A stretch of 16,865 nucleotides of DNA from Anaerolineaceae bacterium (GCA_012514775.1 JAAYZQ010000154.1:1-16865); one strand, 5' to 3'; shown: positions 7,124-13,863, counted from the first letter of the stretch. Notes: a model not told the origin generated them from the letters alone. Translations and numbers: made by a program.

Positions 7124-8029
7124 CTAGAGGCCCAGGCGCCCCAATACTTCCTTCGTGGCCGCCGGCAGGTCGCCAAAGGCGTCCACGACGGTGGCGCCCA
7201 CGGAGCGCAGGCGGTCCACCTTGCCCTCGTGGGTGCCGCGGCCGCCCTCGATGATGGCCCCCGCGTGGCTAAAGCGCGTGCCGCTCTTGGCCGCCTTGCC
7301 GCCGATGTAGGCGATGACCGGCTTGGTGACCTCGCCCGACTCGATGAGATCGGCCACCCGCTCCTCCTGGGTGCCGCCGATCTCGCCAAAGATGACGATG
7401 GCCTTGGTCTCAGGGTCCTGTTGGAAGAGCTTGATGACCTCGGGGTGGGGCAGGCCGACCACCGCGTCGCCGCCGACGTGAACCAGCGTCGTGGCGCCGA
7501 TGCCCGCCTGTGCCAGGTAGTAGGCCGTGCTGGAGGTCATGCCCCCGCTGCGCGAGCTGATGCCCACCGGACCCGGGAAGAACCAGGACCGGGCCGAGGC
7601 GGCCCGGCCGCCCATCATGCCCAGCACGCCCTTGTCGGGGCTCAAGACACCCAGGGTGTTGGGCCCCACAAAGTGGGCGCCTGCCTCCTTGGCCGCCCGG
7701 GCAATGGCCAGGACGTCCCAGATGGGCACGCGGTCGGGCACGATGACCAGCAGCTTGACGCCGGCGGCGATGGACTCCAGCGCCGCGGGCTTGACGATGG
7801 GCGCCGGGATAAAGAGCACCGAGACGTCGATGGGGCCGGCCTTTTCCCACGCTTCCTGGATGGTGTCGAACACCGGCACGCCCTCGACAGATCCGCCGCC
7901 CTTGCCCGGCGTGACGCCGGCGACGACGTTGGTGCCATACTCCCGCATCAGTTTCGTGCGGGCCATTCCTTCCCGCCCGGTAATGCCCTGCACCAGGACT
8001 CGCTTCGTTTGATCGATCAAGATAGCCAT
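7124..8029 (-). CDS. SucD-like acyl-CoA synthetase (NDP-forming) alpha subunit
   Basis: A 301-residue homologue of the succinyl-CoA synthetase alpha subunit. It begins like SucD ([20 protein letters not shown]) with a Rossmann CoA-binding domain, then [38 protein letters not shown], and the phosphohistidine region [11 protein letters not shown] with His255 equivalent to the phosphorylated His of E. coli SucD. The GPNCPG of SucD is GPNTLG here. It should form a heteromer with the SucC-like protein and activate a carboxylate with CoA and a nucleoside triphosphate. GAGGAAG lies before the ATG at 8029. Two small exported-protein genes separate it from its beta subunit, an unusual arrangement. The setting beside a citryl-CoA-lyase-like gene points to a citrate-like substrate (as in CcsA/CcsB) rather than succinate; this is inference. 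Confidence 0.87.
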   Translation of the reverse strand: MAILIDQTKRVLVQGITGREGMARTKLMREYGTNVVAGVTPGKGGGSVEGVPVFDTIQEAWEKAGPIDVSVLFIPAPIVKPAALESIAAGVKLLVIVPDRVPIWDVLAIARAAKEAGAHFVGPNTLGVLSPDKGVLGMMGGRAASARSWFFPGPVGISSRSGGMTSSTAYYLAQAGIGATTLVHVGGDAVVGLPHPEVIKLFQQDPETKAIVIFGEIGGTQEERVADLIESGEVTKPVIAYIGGKAAKSGTRFSHAGAIIEGGRGTHEGKVDRLRSVGATVVDAFGDLPAATKEVLGRLGL

Positions 8030-8060
8030 ATCTGCTTCCTCACTTGTGATTGGGTTGCAC

Positions 8061-8471
8061 TCAGGGTGCAGCGATTTCGAGCACCGCGCGCTCTCCCGGA
8101 AAAAAAGCTCCCTCTCGCCCGATGGTCAGCCGGTAGCTGCCGGGGGCCGCCGTCGTCTCGGTGGTCACCACCAGGTCCGACTGGTGGCAATCCACGAACT
8201 CGACGACCTTGACCGCCGCACCATCGGGCAGGCCCCGGACGTCGACCGCCGGCGGCTCGTAACAGGCGCTGGCAAACGCGCCCATGAGGCAGTCCGACTG
8301 CCGCAGCCGAATGCGTGCTTCTTGCCCGGCCCGGACACGCACCTCAGGGGTTGCCACCTCGAAAGAGCAGGCCGCCTGGTAAACCCAGGCCAGGGCACAG
8401 GCCAGGAGGCACACGCTCAGCGCCACCAGGAGCCCCACCCTGAGGGCGGCCATGCGCCTGCTCTCTTTCAC
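8061..8471 (-). CDS. small membrane-anchored, Cys-rich extracytoplasmic protein, unknown
   Basis: A 136-residue protein that I do not recognise. After a short basic start there is one hydrophobic segment (about residues 8-32, ALRVGLLVALSVCLLACALA), which looks like a signal anchor or a lipoprotein signal (LLAC). The rest is a small beta-rich domain with cysteines in SDCLMGAFASACYEPP and FVDCHQSD that could form disulphides, ending in strands like GSYRLTIGREG. The GTG at 8471 follows the DUF333 gene by 6 bp and has AGGAG upstream; an ATG at 8453 (residue 7) is an alternative start. It lies in the operon between the two CoA-ligase subunit genes, 31 bp before the SucD-like gene, although it is clearly not a cytoplasmic metabolic enzyme. 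It may bind something outside the membrane; no function is assigned. Confidence 0.7.
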   Translation of the reverse strand: MKESRRMAALRVGLLVALSVCLLACALAWVYQAACSFEVATPEVRVRAGQEARIRLRQSDCLMGAFASACYEPPAVDVRGLPDGAAVKVVEFVDCHQSDLVVTTETTAAPGSYRLTIGREGAFFPGERAVLEIAAP

Positions 8472-8477
8472 GGTGGA

Positions 8478-8756
8478 TCACTCCTGCGGCCTGGGCGTGC
8501 CCGGCCCGCACTCGCCACGGTAGTAGGCCCACTCCTCGCACTCGGTGCCGTCTTCGAACAGGCAGTAACCCGTCGTGCCCTCTGCCGTGGTCCGCAATTC
8601 CAACTCGTAGCCCTGGTCCACGCAGTACTGCGAGGCCGGGTTCGCGACCTGGACGGGCGACTGGAAGGTGTCTCCCGCCGGTTCCGGCTCCGCACCGCAG
8701 GCTGCGACGGCGAGGGCGACGAGGATCAGCCCCAGCAGCAACGCCGTTGATCGCAT
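8478..8756 (-). CDS. DUF333-type small lipoprotein
   Basis: A 92-residue secreted protein. It opens with a lipoprotein signal (MRSTALLLGLILVALAVAAC, lipobox ending at Cys20), then a short linker, then a DUF333-like domain: NPASQYCVDQGYELELRTT, GTTGYCLFEDGTECEEW and YYRGEC. DUF333 proteins (COG3042, sometimes called putative hemolysin) have this conserved NPA..YC...G and GyC.l.dG..C.eW...rG.C pattern; their role is not established. A strong AGGAGGA site precedes the ATG at 8756. It follows the SucC-like gene by 21 bp and precedes the second exported small protein by 6 bp, so it is transcribed with the metabolic genes. Its presence inside a CoA-ligase operon is odd. Confidence 0.82.
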   Translation of the reverse strand: MRSTALLLGLILVALAVAACGAEPEPAGDTFQSPVQVANPASQYCVDQGYELELRTTAEGTTGYCLFEDGTECEEWAYYRGECGPGTPRPQE

Positions 8757-8777
8757 GGATTCCTCCTGTCCCGGTCC

Positions 8778-10325
8778 TTACGCGGCCAGGTATTCGTCCA
8801 GCCCCGGGATGGGCAGGACGATGTGCCCGCCGCCGGCGCCCCGGAAGAAGCAATCCACCTCACAGGCCAGGCATTCGATGCAGCGGCCCTTCTTGGCCTC
8901 TTCGGCGGTAATGTTCAGGACTGGCAGGCCCTCCTCGTTGCAGGTCAAGATCTTGGGCACGCATTCCTGGATGCAGACCTTGGTTTCGCAGGTGGCGCAG
9001 ACGGCGTGGTCGTAGGTGACCGTGCCGCCGGTGACCGTCTCGAACTGGTAGAGGCGCGCCTCGCCCGCGGCCCCCGACCGCTCCCTCTTCTGGGGCTCGA
9101 CGCGCTTTCCCTCCTGGATGAGGGCGTGCAGGCGGGCGGCGCAGTGGTCCGTCGGGTTGTCCTTCTTGTAGCCCTCCACGGGGGCGGGCACCCAGCCGTT
9201 GAGCCATTCCAGGATCTCCACGGCCTTGTCCTCGCTGTTGCCGCCCAGGCGGATGACCACCGGAACGTCGATCTGCGTCTCCAGGAAGGCCTTGACGAAC
9301 CCGCGGGCCGAGTGGAACTGCTCCTGGCTGGCGACGCCCGACCCGGAGCCAAAGTAGCCGTCGATGGGCCCGGCGGCCATGACGATGCGGGCCGCGCGAT
9401 AGACCTTGCTGGCGGCAGGGTTGCCGCTGGTGTCGACAAAGGTGGCCATCTTGTAGCCCTGGCGCATGATGGCGTCCATGCTCATCATCGAGCCGCCGCC
9501 GCCTGCGCCGTGAAAGCCGACGTAGCCCTCTCCCTTCTCGAACCCCTCGGCCATCTGGATAAAGTAAAAGGTGCCGCGGTAGTCGTTGGCTTCCACCTTG
9601 TAGGCGATCTTTTCCAGCTCGGTGGGCGGCCGGTCATACTCCCGCGCGATCTCGATGCCCAGGTCCTTGTGGCGAAAGATGCCGTAATCGTCCACCGTCA
9701 CGCGGCAGTCGGCGGCCATCAGCGTGCCGTCGGAAAGCTGCACCAGGGGGTTGATCTCGGCCGCCCGGGCGTCGTACTGCTGCGCCAGGTTGTAGAGGCT
9801 GACCAGGACGTTGCCAAGGTCCACCTGGAGCTTGCCCCCGATACCCGTCCGGCGCACCAGGTCTCGCGCTTGAAAGTCCAGCAGGCCGGTGCCCACGTCG
9901 ACGTGCATGCGCGCCACCTTGTCGGGATGGGCCGCGGCGATCTCCTCGATGCCCGTGCCGCCCACGCTGGAAAAGAGGATGATGGGCTGCTGGGCGGCGT
10001 CGTCGATGATGACGCCGGCATAGAACTCGCGGGCAATCTCCACCCGCTCTTCGACGAGAACCTGCTCCACGGTAAAGTTCTTGATGCGCTGGCCCAGCAT
10101 GTGGCGGGCGGCCTCTTCGGCCTGGGCGGGGTTGCTGGCCTTCTTGATGCCGCCGAGGCCGGCACGGCCGGTGACCCACGCCTGCATCTTGACCATGGCC
10201 TCGCCGCCGATCTCCTCGGCGATCTGACGGGCCTCTTCGGGGGTGCGCGCCACGCCTCCCCTGGGCACCGCGAGCTTGAACCGTTTCAGCAATTCTTTGC
10301 CCTGATACTCGTGTAGCCTTGCCAT
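8778..10325 (-). CDS. SucC-like ATP-grasp CoA-ligase beta subunit fused to a C-terminal ferredoxin-like domain
   Basis: A 515-residue protein. Residues 1 to about 405 follow the SucC fold: LHEYQGKELLKRF, the ATP-grasp segment VKMQAWVTGRAGLGGIKKA, VEIAREFYAGVIID, AAEINPLVQL (Glu190-Asn192) and VVIRLGGNSED. Normal SucC ends near 390 residues. Here about 110 more residues follow with two cysteine groups: C443-x2-C446-x4-C451-x3-C455-P and C482-x2-C485-x2-C488-x3-C492. These look like ligands for one or two [4Fe-4S] clusters. The Gly loops of SucC that contact the phosphohistidine are changed (FVDTSGNPAAS, GYFGSGSGVAS). The ATG at 10325 has GGAGGAG; an upstream in-frame GTG-type start at 10448 would overlap the dehydrogenase gene and is unlikely. 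It probably pairs with the SucD-like subunit. The ligase family is certain; the substrate and the role of the Fe-S domain are unknown. Confidence 0.85.
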   Translation of the reverse strand: MARLHEYQGKELLKRFKLAVPRGGVARTPEEARQIAEEIGGEAMVKMQAWVTGRAGLGGIKKASNPAQAEEAARHMLGQRIKNFTVEQVLVEERVEIAREFYAGVIIDDAAQQPIILFSSVGGTGIEEIAAAHPDKVARMHVDVGTGLLDFQARDLVRRTGIGGKLQVDLGNVLVSLYNLAQQYDARAAEINPLVQLSDGTLMAADCRVTVDDYGIFRHKDLGIEIAREYDRPPTELEKIAYKVEANDYRGTFYFIQMAEGFEKGEGYVGFHGAGGGGSMMSMDAIMRQGYKMATFVDTSGNPAASKVYRAARIVMAAGPIDGYFGSGSGVASQEQFHSARGFVKAFLETQIDVPVVIRLGGNSEDKAVEILEWLNGWVPAPVEGYKKDNPTDHCAARLHALIQEGKRVEPQKRERSGAAGEARLYQFETVTGGTVTYDHAVCATCETKVCIQECVPKILTCNEEGLPVLNITAEEAKKGRCIECLACEVDCFFRGAGGGHIVLPIPGLDEYLAA

Positions 10326-10374
10326 AACTCCTCCGTCGTAGTGTGGCGCGTCGCCGCGCGCCCTGCATTGCCGA

Positions 10375-11475
10375 CTAAAGCTTGTACTCGACCCCGAGGT
10401 CGGCAGCGATCTGCCGCAGTGAGGCCTCCACCTTGGCGCCCAGGGCAATGCCCTCGACGGCGCGGCGGTCGGCCTGCTCGAACTCTTTTTCGCCGTGGAC
10501 GTAAATGCGGCTGGCGCCCTCGGCCTTGCGGGCGTTCTTGAGCTGGCGCATCAGGTCGTCCATGGCGGCCTTGATCTCTGCCGCCGGGCGGAAGGCGTCG
10601 AGGCGCCAGGCGCCGAAAAAGTGGCCCAGGTTGGCCGGCAGGGAGTTACCGTTTTCGTCCCGGGGATAAACGCCCGTGAGGTACGCCGCGCCGGGCAATA
10701 TCGCCGAAAGGATCTCGACCATCATGCCCAGGCCGTATCCCTTGTAGCCGCTGAACTCTTCGCCAGCGCCGCCCAGGGGCAACAGGCCGCCCCCGGCGCG
10801 CTTCACGAAATTGTCGAGGACCAGGCCGGCGTCCGTGGTGGGCAGGCCCCTGGCGTCGGTGGCCCAGCCCAGGGGCAGGTCCTTCTCCAGGCGATGATAG
10901 ACCTCGAGCTTGCCGCGGGGCACCGTGCTCGTGGCCATGTCCATGACAAAGGGCCGCTCTTCGGCGGCCGGGACGGCCAGAGCGATGGGGTTGGTGCCGT
11001 ACATGGCGTCGCGGCCGAAGGTGGGCACCACCAGCACGTCGGCGTTGGTCGTCGAAAAGCCGATCATGTCGTGCTTCAGGGCCATCATGGCATAGTAGCC
11101 GGCGATGCCATAGTGGTTGCTGTTGCGCACCGCGGCAAAGCCACAGCCGTAGTCTTGGGCCTTCTCGATGGCCCTGGTCATGGCCCGATGGCTCACCGGC
11201 TGTCCCAGGCCGGCGCCGGCGTCGATGGTGATGGTGGTGGGCGTCTCGGTGACGATCGTCTCAACCGGCCGCGCTACCATGACGCCGTCTTGCAGCCCCT
11301 TGACGTACCGGATGAGGCGGGCGACCCCGTGCGAATCGATGCCGCGCAGGTTCGCCGTCACGAGGTTCTCGGCCGTCACAAAGGCTTCATCTGGCGCCAC
11401 ACCCAGCGTCCGAAAGACACGCACGCAAAAGTCCAGTAGGTCTTGCGCACGCACATTGCCTCCGCTCTCTGCCAT
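10375..11475 (-). CDS. Ldh2 family (malate/L-lactate/sulfolactate-type) NAD(P)-dependent dehydrogenase
   Basis: A 366-residue member of the Ldh2 family (COG2055), which oxidises 2-hydroxy-acids with NAD(P) and includes malate, L-sulfolactate and ureidoglycolate dehydrogenases and cyclic imine reductases. Typical motifs are RGIDSHGVARLIRY (His49 catalytic), RNSNHYGIAGYY (His121), FGRDAMYGTNPIALAVPA, FVMDMATSTVPRG and FSGYKGYGLGMMVEILS. The ATG at 11475 is preferred because GGAGGAG lies 6 nt upstream; a TTG at 11493 would place that site inside the coding region. It is the first gene of the operon, 49 bp before the SucC-like gene and just downstream of a strong terminator. In this setting it most likely interconverts a 2-oxo-acid released by the lyase and its hydroxy-acid; the exact substrate is not readable. 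Confidence 0.88.
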   Translation of the reverse strand: MAESGGNVRAQDLLDFCVRVFRTLGVAPDEAFVTAENLVTANLRGIDSHGVARLIRYVKGLQDGVMVARPVETIVTETPTTITIDAGAGLGQPVSHRAMTRAIEKAQDYGCGFAAVRNSNHYGIAGYYAMMALKHDMIGFSTTNADVLVVPTFGRDAMYGTNPIALAVPAAEERPFVMDMATSTVPRGKLEVYHRLEKDLPLGWATDARGLPTTDAGLVLDNFVKRAGGGLLPLGGAGEEFSGYKGYGLGMMVEILSAILPGAAYLTGVYPRDENGNSLPANLGHFFGAWRLDAFRPAAEIKAAMDDLMRQLKNARKAEGASRIYVHGEKEFEQADRRAVEGIALGAKVEASLRQIAADLGVEYKL

Positions 11476-11499
11476 CTCTTTCTCCTCCTGCAAGGATGT

Positions 11500-11557
11500 T
11501 TTAAGAAACGAAAAGAGGGGTCGAGGGCGCGCCGCCGGGCGCCGCCCTCGAACCCCC
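11500..11557 (-). terminator. strong intrinsic terminator between TPR-HTH gene and the operon
   Basis: On the minus strand GGGG-T-TCGAGGGCG pairs with CGCCCTCGA-CCCC (9 bp plus 4 bp across a one-base bulge; plus-strand arms 11517-11529 and 11543-11557). TCTTTTCGTTTCTTAA follows directly (11500-11516). This is a classic rho-independent terminator. It ends the TPR-HTH transcript; because it lies only 25 bp before the dehydrogenase start, it may also act as an attenuator for the operon. Confidence 0.85.
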
Positions 11558-11617
11558 AGGTTGTCCTAATCTCCTGGCTTCGTCGCCATGATCTCTATTT
11601 CCGTGACGCTAGCCTCC

Positions 11618-12292
11618 CTATGGCCGCCGGAAGCGTTCCTCCAGCTCTTCCAGCATTGCCGCTGCTTCCACCAGCTTGTCGAGGGGATTCTCCTCGCCAC
11701 GGAAGTAGCGATAGTCACAGGGCATGATGTCCAGGGTCTGGACCAGGTCGTTATGATAGGCGCGCACCGTCGAGGCGCTGACGCCATAGAGGTCGGCGAT
11801 GTCGCGCTGGCTGAGCTCACAGAAGTTCACCTTGCGGATGGTATAGTCGAGGGCCGCCGCCCAGGTCTCGGGCTTGCGGATGATGAGCGGCCGGCGCCCG
11901 ACACAGATGCGATACTCGAACCACATCTGCACCGCCGCCCCTACCACTTCCAGGGGCAGGTTCTTGCGGGTCATCTGCTTGGTGAGGAGGGTCTCCACCT
12001 CGTCCATGCCCTCGCCAAAGAGCTGCTCGAATCGCTCGGCCAGGTCGTTGTCCTGTTCGTAGCGGATGTAGGAGCCCAGGGCACGCTTGGCGGCGTCGAA
12101 ATCCCCGTAGCGAGCCAGGGCACGGGCGAGGTTCAGGTGATACTGGGGCTCTTCCGGGGCAAGGCGAATCGCTTCGTTCAGCGACTTGATGGCTTCGTCG
12201 ATGTCCCATCGTTCGTACTGCTCCACGCCCGTGGCGTTGGCCTTACGAGCTTTTTGCAATGCGGCCGAAGGAACGGTTTGCTTCTGGACCAT
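11618..12292 (-). CDS. TPR protein with C-terminal helix-turn-helix (DUF6398-like region)
   Basis: A 224-residue protein, taking the ATG at 12292, which has GGAGAG nearby; upstream in-frame codons to 12403 lack a ribosome site and read as low-complexity basic sequence. Residues about 15-80 hold TPR-like helices (YERWDIDEAIKSLNEAIRLA, YHLNLARALARYGDFDAAKR). The second half contains RKPETWAAALDYTIRKVNF and then a helix-turn-helix (LSQRDIADLYGVSASTVRAY), ending in an acidic helical tail. The WAAA...YT...NF plus HTH arrangement resembles DUF6398-type regions, where the HTH is thought to bind nucleic acid. It is probably a cytoplasmic regulator or adaptor. It has its own promoter upstream and a terminator downstream, so it is an independent unit. 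The target is unknown; proximity makes the downstream operon a candidate, without direct evidence. Confidence 0.72.
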   Translation of the reverse strand: MVQKQTVPSAALQKARKANATGVEQYERWDIDEAIKSLNEAIRLAPEEPQYHLNLARALARYGDFDAAKRALGSYIRYEQDNDLAERFEQLFGEGMDEVETLLTKQMTRKNLPLEVVGAAVQMWFEYRICVGRRPLIIRKPETWAAALDYTIRKVNFCELSQRDIADLYGVSASTVRAYHNDLVQTLDIMPCDYRYFRGEENPLDKLVEAAAMLEELEERFRRP

Positions 12293-12414
12293 GTTCTGCT
12301 CTCCAGCGTGCCTGAACTGTCCTGCCCTCGACGTCCGGGACCACTGCCTGGCGCGACGGGCGTCTCCGACAACGCAGGCCGGAGCCCGCGGCGCAAGCGT
12401 CACATCCGGGGCCT

Positions 12415-12444
12415 ATTATAGCACGGCCCCCGGGTAATCGGCAA
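12415..12444 (-). promoter_or_regulatory. sigma70-type promoter for the TPR-HTH gene
   Basis: On the minus strand a perfect -10 hexamer TATAAT (plus 12415-12420) lies 18 bp from a -35 TTGCCG (12439-12444, 4 of 6 matches). Transcription would begin near 12408, giving a leader of about 115 nt to the ATG at 12292. The -10 overlaps the stop codon of the DUF1385 gene, so this promoter is embedded in the end of the upstream gene. Confidence 0.55.
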
Positions 12445-13363
12445 CTTTGTCAAAGGTGCTGGTTGGCTCCGGGACCTCCCGCACGCCCTCGGCCTCCAGA
12501 ACGCGCTCCAGCGCGGCGATGCTGACCTCCAGCATGGCCGGGTCGGGCTCGCGCGTGGTCAGCTTTTGCAGGGCCAGGCTGGGCGCCGACAGGGCTCGCA
12601 CGAGCCAGCTATTGGTGTGGCGGGCGCTGAGCTTGATGTACTCGTAGGCGATGCCCGCCACCAGCGGCAGAAAGACGATGCGCGACAGGATGCGCAGGGC
12701 GATGGGTGGCCTGCCCAACAGGGCAAAGAACAGGATAGAGATGACCATCACCGACAGCATGAAGGCCGTCCCACACCGGTAGTGGGCCGTGGAAAAGCGC
12801 GCCACCGAAGCGGGCGTCAGCTCCACGCCTGCCTCGTAGGCATTGATCGTCTTGTGTTCCGCCCCGTGGTAGGCAAATACGCGCCGGATCTCGGGGACCA
12901 GGCCGATGGCGGCCACGTATCCGATAAAGAGGGCCGTGCGGACGATACCCTCCAGGAGGTTGCTGACGAAGGAAGACTGAATGTGCGGGTCCACTGCCCC
13001 CACCAACAACAGGGGGGTGATGAAAAAGAGGAGGATGCCCAGGCCCAGGGAAAACGCCACGGTGCCCCAGGCGATGGGCCCTTCGAACTTGACCTCGGCC
13101 ACGGGCCCCATGGCCACCTCGGCCGAGTACATCAGGGTGCGAATGCCCAACACCAGCACGTCCCACAGGGCCGTCATGGCCCTCACGAAGGGGATCTTGC
13201 TCAAGCGACCCTTATAGATCCGCGGGTCCAGGTTTTCGGCGTGCATTACGATCTCGCCATCGGGCCGCCGCACGGCGACGGCTACCGCCTGGCTGCCGCG
13301 CATCATCACGCCTTCCATTACTGCCTGACCGCCATAGTTCAGATTGCGCTGATCTGTGCTCAT
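12416..13363 (-). CDS. DUF1385 (YqhQ-like) integral membrane protein
   Basis: A 315-residue protein (ATG 13363) of the DUF1385/YqhQ family, whose role is not established. The N-terminal NYGGQAVMEGVMMRG is the family signature, followed by KIPFVRAMTALWDVLVLGIRTL. Hydrophobic segments lie at about 100-123, 140-156, 200-216 and 228-243. Between them is the strongly conserved FAYHGAEHKTINAYEAG (about 163-179) and HYRCGTAF, which look like a metal- or substrate-binding site facing the membrane. Alternative starts lie at 13384 (ATG) and 13414 (GTG); none has a good Shine-Dalgarno, so I chose the one nearest the conserved region. Upstream is a long leader with two candidate promoters; downstream the TPR-HTH promoter overlaps its stop. 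The protein is probably polytopic in the inner membrane. Confidence 0.85.
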   Translation of the reverse strand: MSTDQRNLNYGGQAVMEGVMMRGSQAVAVAVRRPDGEIVMHAENLDPRIYKGRLSKIPFVRAMTALWDVLVLGIRTLMYSAEVAMGPVAEVKFEGPIAWGTVAFSLGLGILLFFITPLLLVGAVDPHIQSSFVSNLLEGIVRTALFIGYVAAIGLVPEIRRVFAYHGAEHKTINAYEAGVELTPASVARFSTAHYRCGTAFMLSVMVISILFFALLGRPPIALRILSRIVFLPLVAGIAYEYIKLSARHTNSWLVRALSAPSLALQKLTTREPDPAMLEVSIAALERVLEAEGVREVPEPTSTFDKVADYPGAVL

Positions 13364-13440
13364 TGCCAAACTTTGCCTTTCCATTGCCTGGCGCCTTTGC
13401 CGGCGGCCTGTCACTCGCTGCCCTAGATTGCAGCGCTCCA

Positions 13441-13466
13441 GGCAAAACAGTGAGTGTCTCGCTCAC
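13441..13466 (-). terminator. weak intrinsic terminator-like hairpin
   Basis: On the minus strand GTGAG (13462-13466 arm) and CTCAC (13450-13454 arm) pair around a 7-nt loop, followed by TGTTTTGCC. The stem is short and the T-run has only four bases, so it would be inefficient. If functional it would end a short RNA before the DUF1385 coding region. Confidence 0.3.
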
Positions 13467-13654
13467 CTCGAGTCAGGTATAGGTACTGCTCTTCCCGCCC
13501 CGGCCCCCGTCGTGGCCCGCGTAGTCGCCTGGACCCGGGGGCGCGGTGCATCGCCCACCAGGGGCGCGCACTCTCCTTCTAGCGGGATCCCGCTGCCGGG
13601 ATCTCGAGCTTCCATTTCAACCATGTATTGCATTTATGCTCTCGCGTCTATTGT

Positions 13655-13704
13655 CCGGTATCTTTACCGGCCGGGGTGTCACCCCTTGGCCGCGCTGAGA
13701 GCGC
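13655..13704. repeat. three consecutive hairpins
   Basis: CCGGTA-TCTT-TACCGG (13655-13670), GGGGTGTCACCCC (13673-13685, with flanking GGCC at 13669 and 13688) and GCGCT-GAG-AGCGC (13692-13704) follow each other with almost no spacer. The first and second share bases 13669-13670, so their outer pairs exclude each other, which would allow alternative folds. They begin right where the 13707-13735 promoter would start its transcript. Confidence 0.55.
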
Positions 13705-13706
13705 CC

Positions 13707-13735
13707 ATTGTATCACAGCCACGGGAAAAGGACAA
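13707..13735 (-). promoter_or_regulatory. second minus-strand promoter candidate upstream of DUF1385
   Basis: Minus-strand -35 TTGTCC (plus 13730-13735, 4 of 6), 17-bp spacer, -10 TACAAT (13707-13712, 5 of 6) preceded by an extended TG. The start would be near 13700, immediately before the hairpin run, leaving a leader of about 340 nt. Confidence 0.5.
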
Positions 13736-13863
13736 ACAGCCGGTCACTTCTGCTTCTATCGCCCCAGGCTGCACGGGCTGCGTCCGACCTGGCCGGCTGC
13801 CGCCTGGCTCTACCCCCGACCCAGTTTGCCCGGGGCAGAGCGGCGGGCCAGCCACAGGACCCT

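Larger units (their letters stand above)
13364..13857 (-). other. gene-free, hairpin-rich leader of the DUF1385 gene or a small RNA
   Basis: About 590 bp between the DUF1385 gene and the plus-strand GreA-like gene contains no coding frame with a believable start and family resemblance. Downstream of the two minus-strand promoters the RNA could fold as consecutive hairpins: GCGCT/AGCGC (13692-13704), GGGG..CCCC inside GGCC..GGCC (13669-13691), CCGGTA/TACCGG (13655-13670) and the 14-bp palindrome AGCGGGATCCCGCT (13581-13594). A weak terminator-like hairpin is at 13441-13466. I find no match to tmRNA, RNase P, 6S, SRP or T-box motifs. It could be a regulatory leader of 340-490 nt or an independent RNA. 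Confidence 0.4.

Noticed and set aside
2330..10316. Very long open frames on the plus strand opposite the operon (for example 4106-6055, 6062-8212, 8823-10316).
   Set aside because: They are antisense to clearly recognisable enzymes, have His/Gln/Arg/Gly-rich low-complexity translations and no ribosome sites. High GC at third codon positions removes stops from the opposite strand.
5213..10325. Reductive TCA cycle for carbon fixation.
   Set aside because: Ligase and lyase would fit citrate cleavage, but no oxoglutarate/pyruvate:ferredoxin oxidoreductase or fumarate reductase is visible, and amidase and methyltransferase genes fit catabolism better.
10326..10448. A 41-residue N-terminal extension of the SucC-like protein.
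   Set aside because: The extension has no SucC similarity, overlaps the dehydrogenase gene, and the ATG at 10325 has an ideal GGAGGAG site.
11476..11493. TTG start giving six more residues on the dehydrogenase.
   Set aside because: It would put the GGAGGAG ribosome site inside the coding region; the ATG at 11475 is correctly spaced from it.
13364..13700. T-box riboswitch, tmRNA, RNase P or SRP RNA in the DUF1385 leader.
   Set aside because: A GGUGG...ACCGCG-like stretch exists, but the spacing is wrong for a T-box, and the hallmark sequences of the other RNAs are absent.
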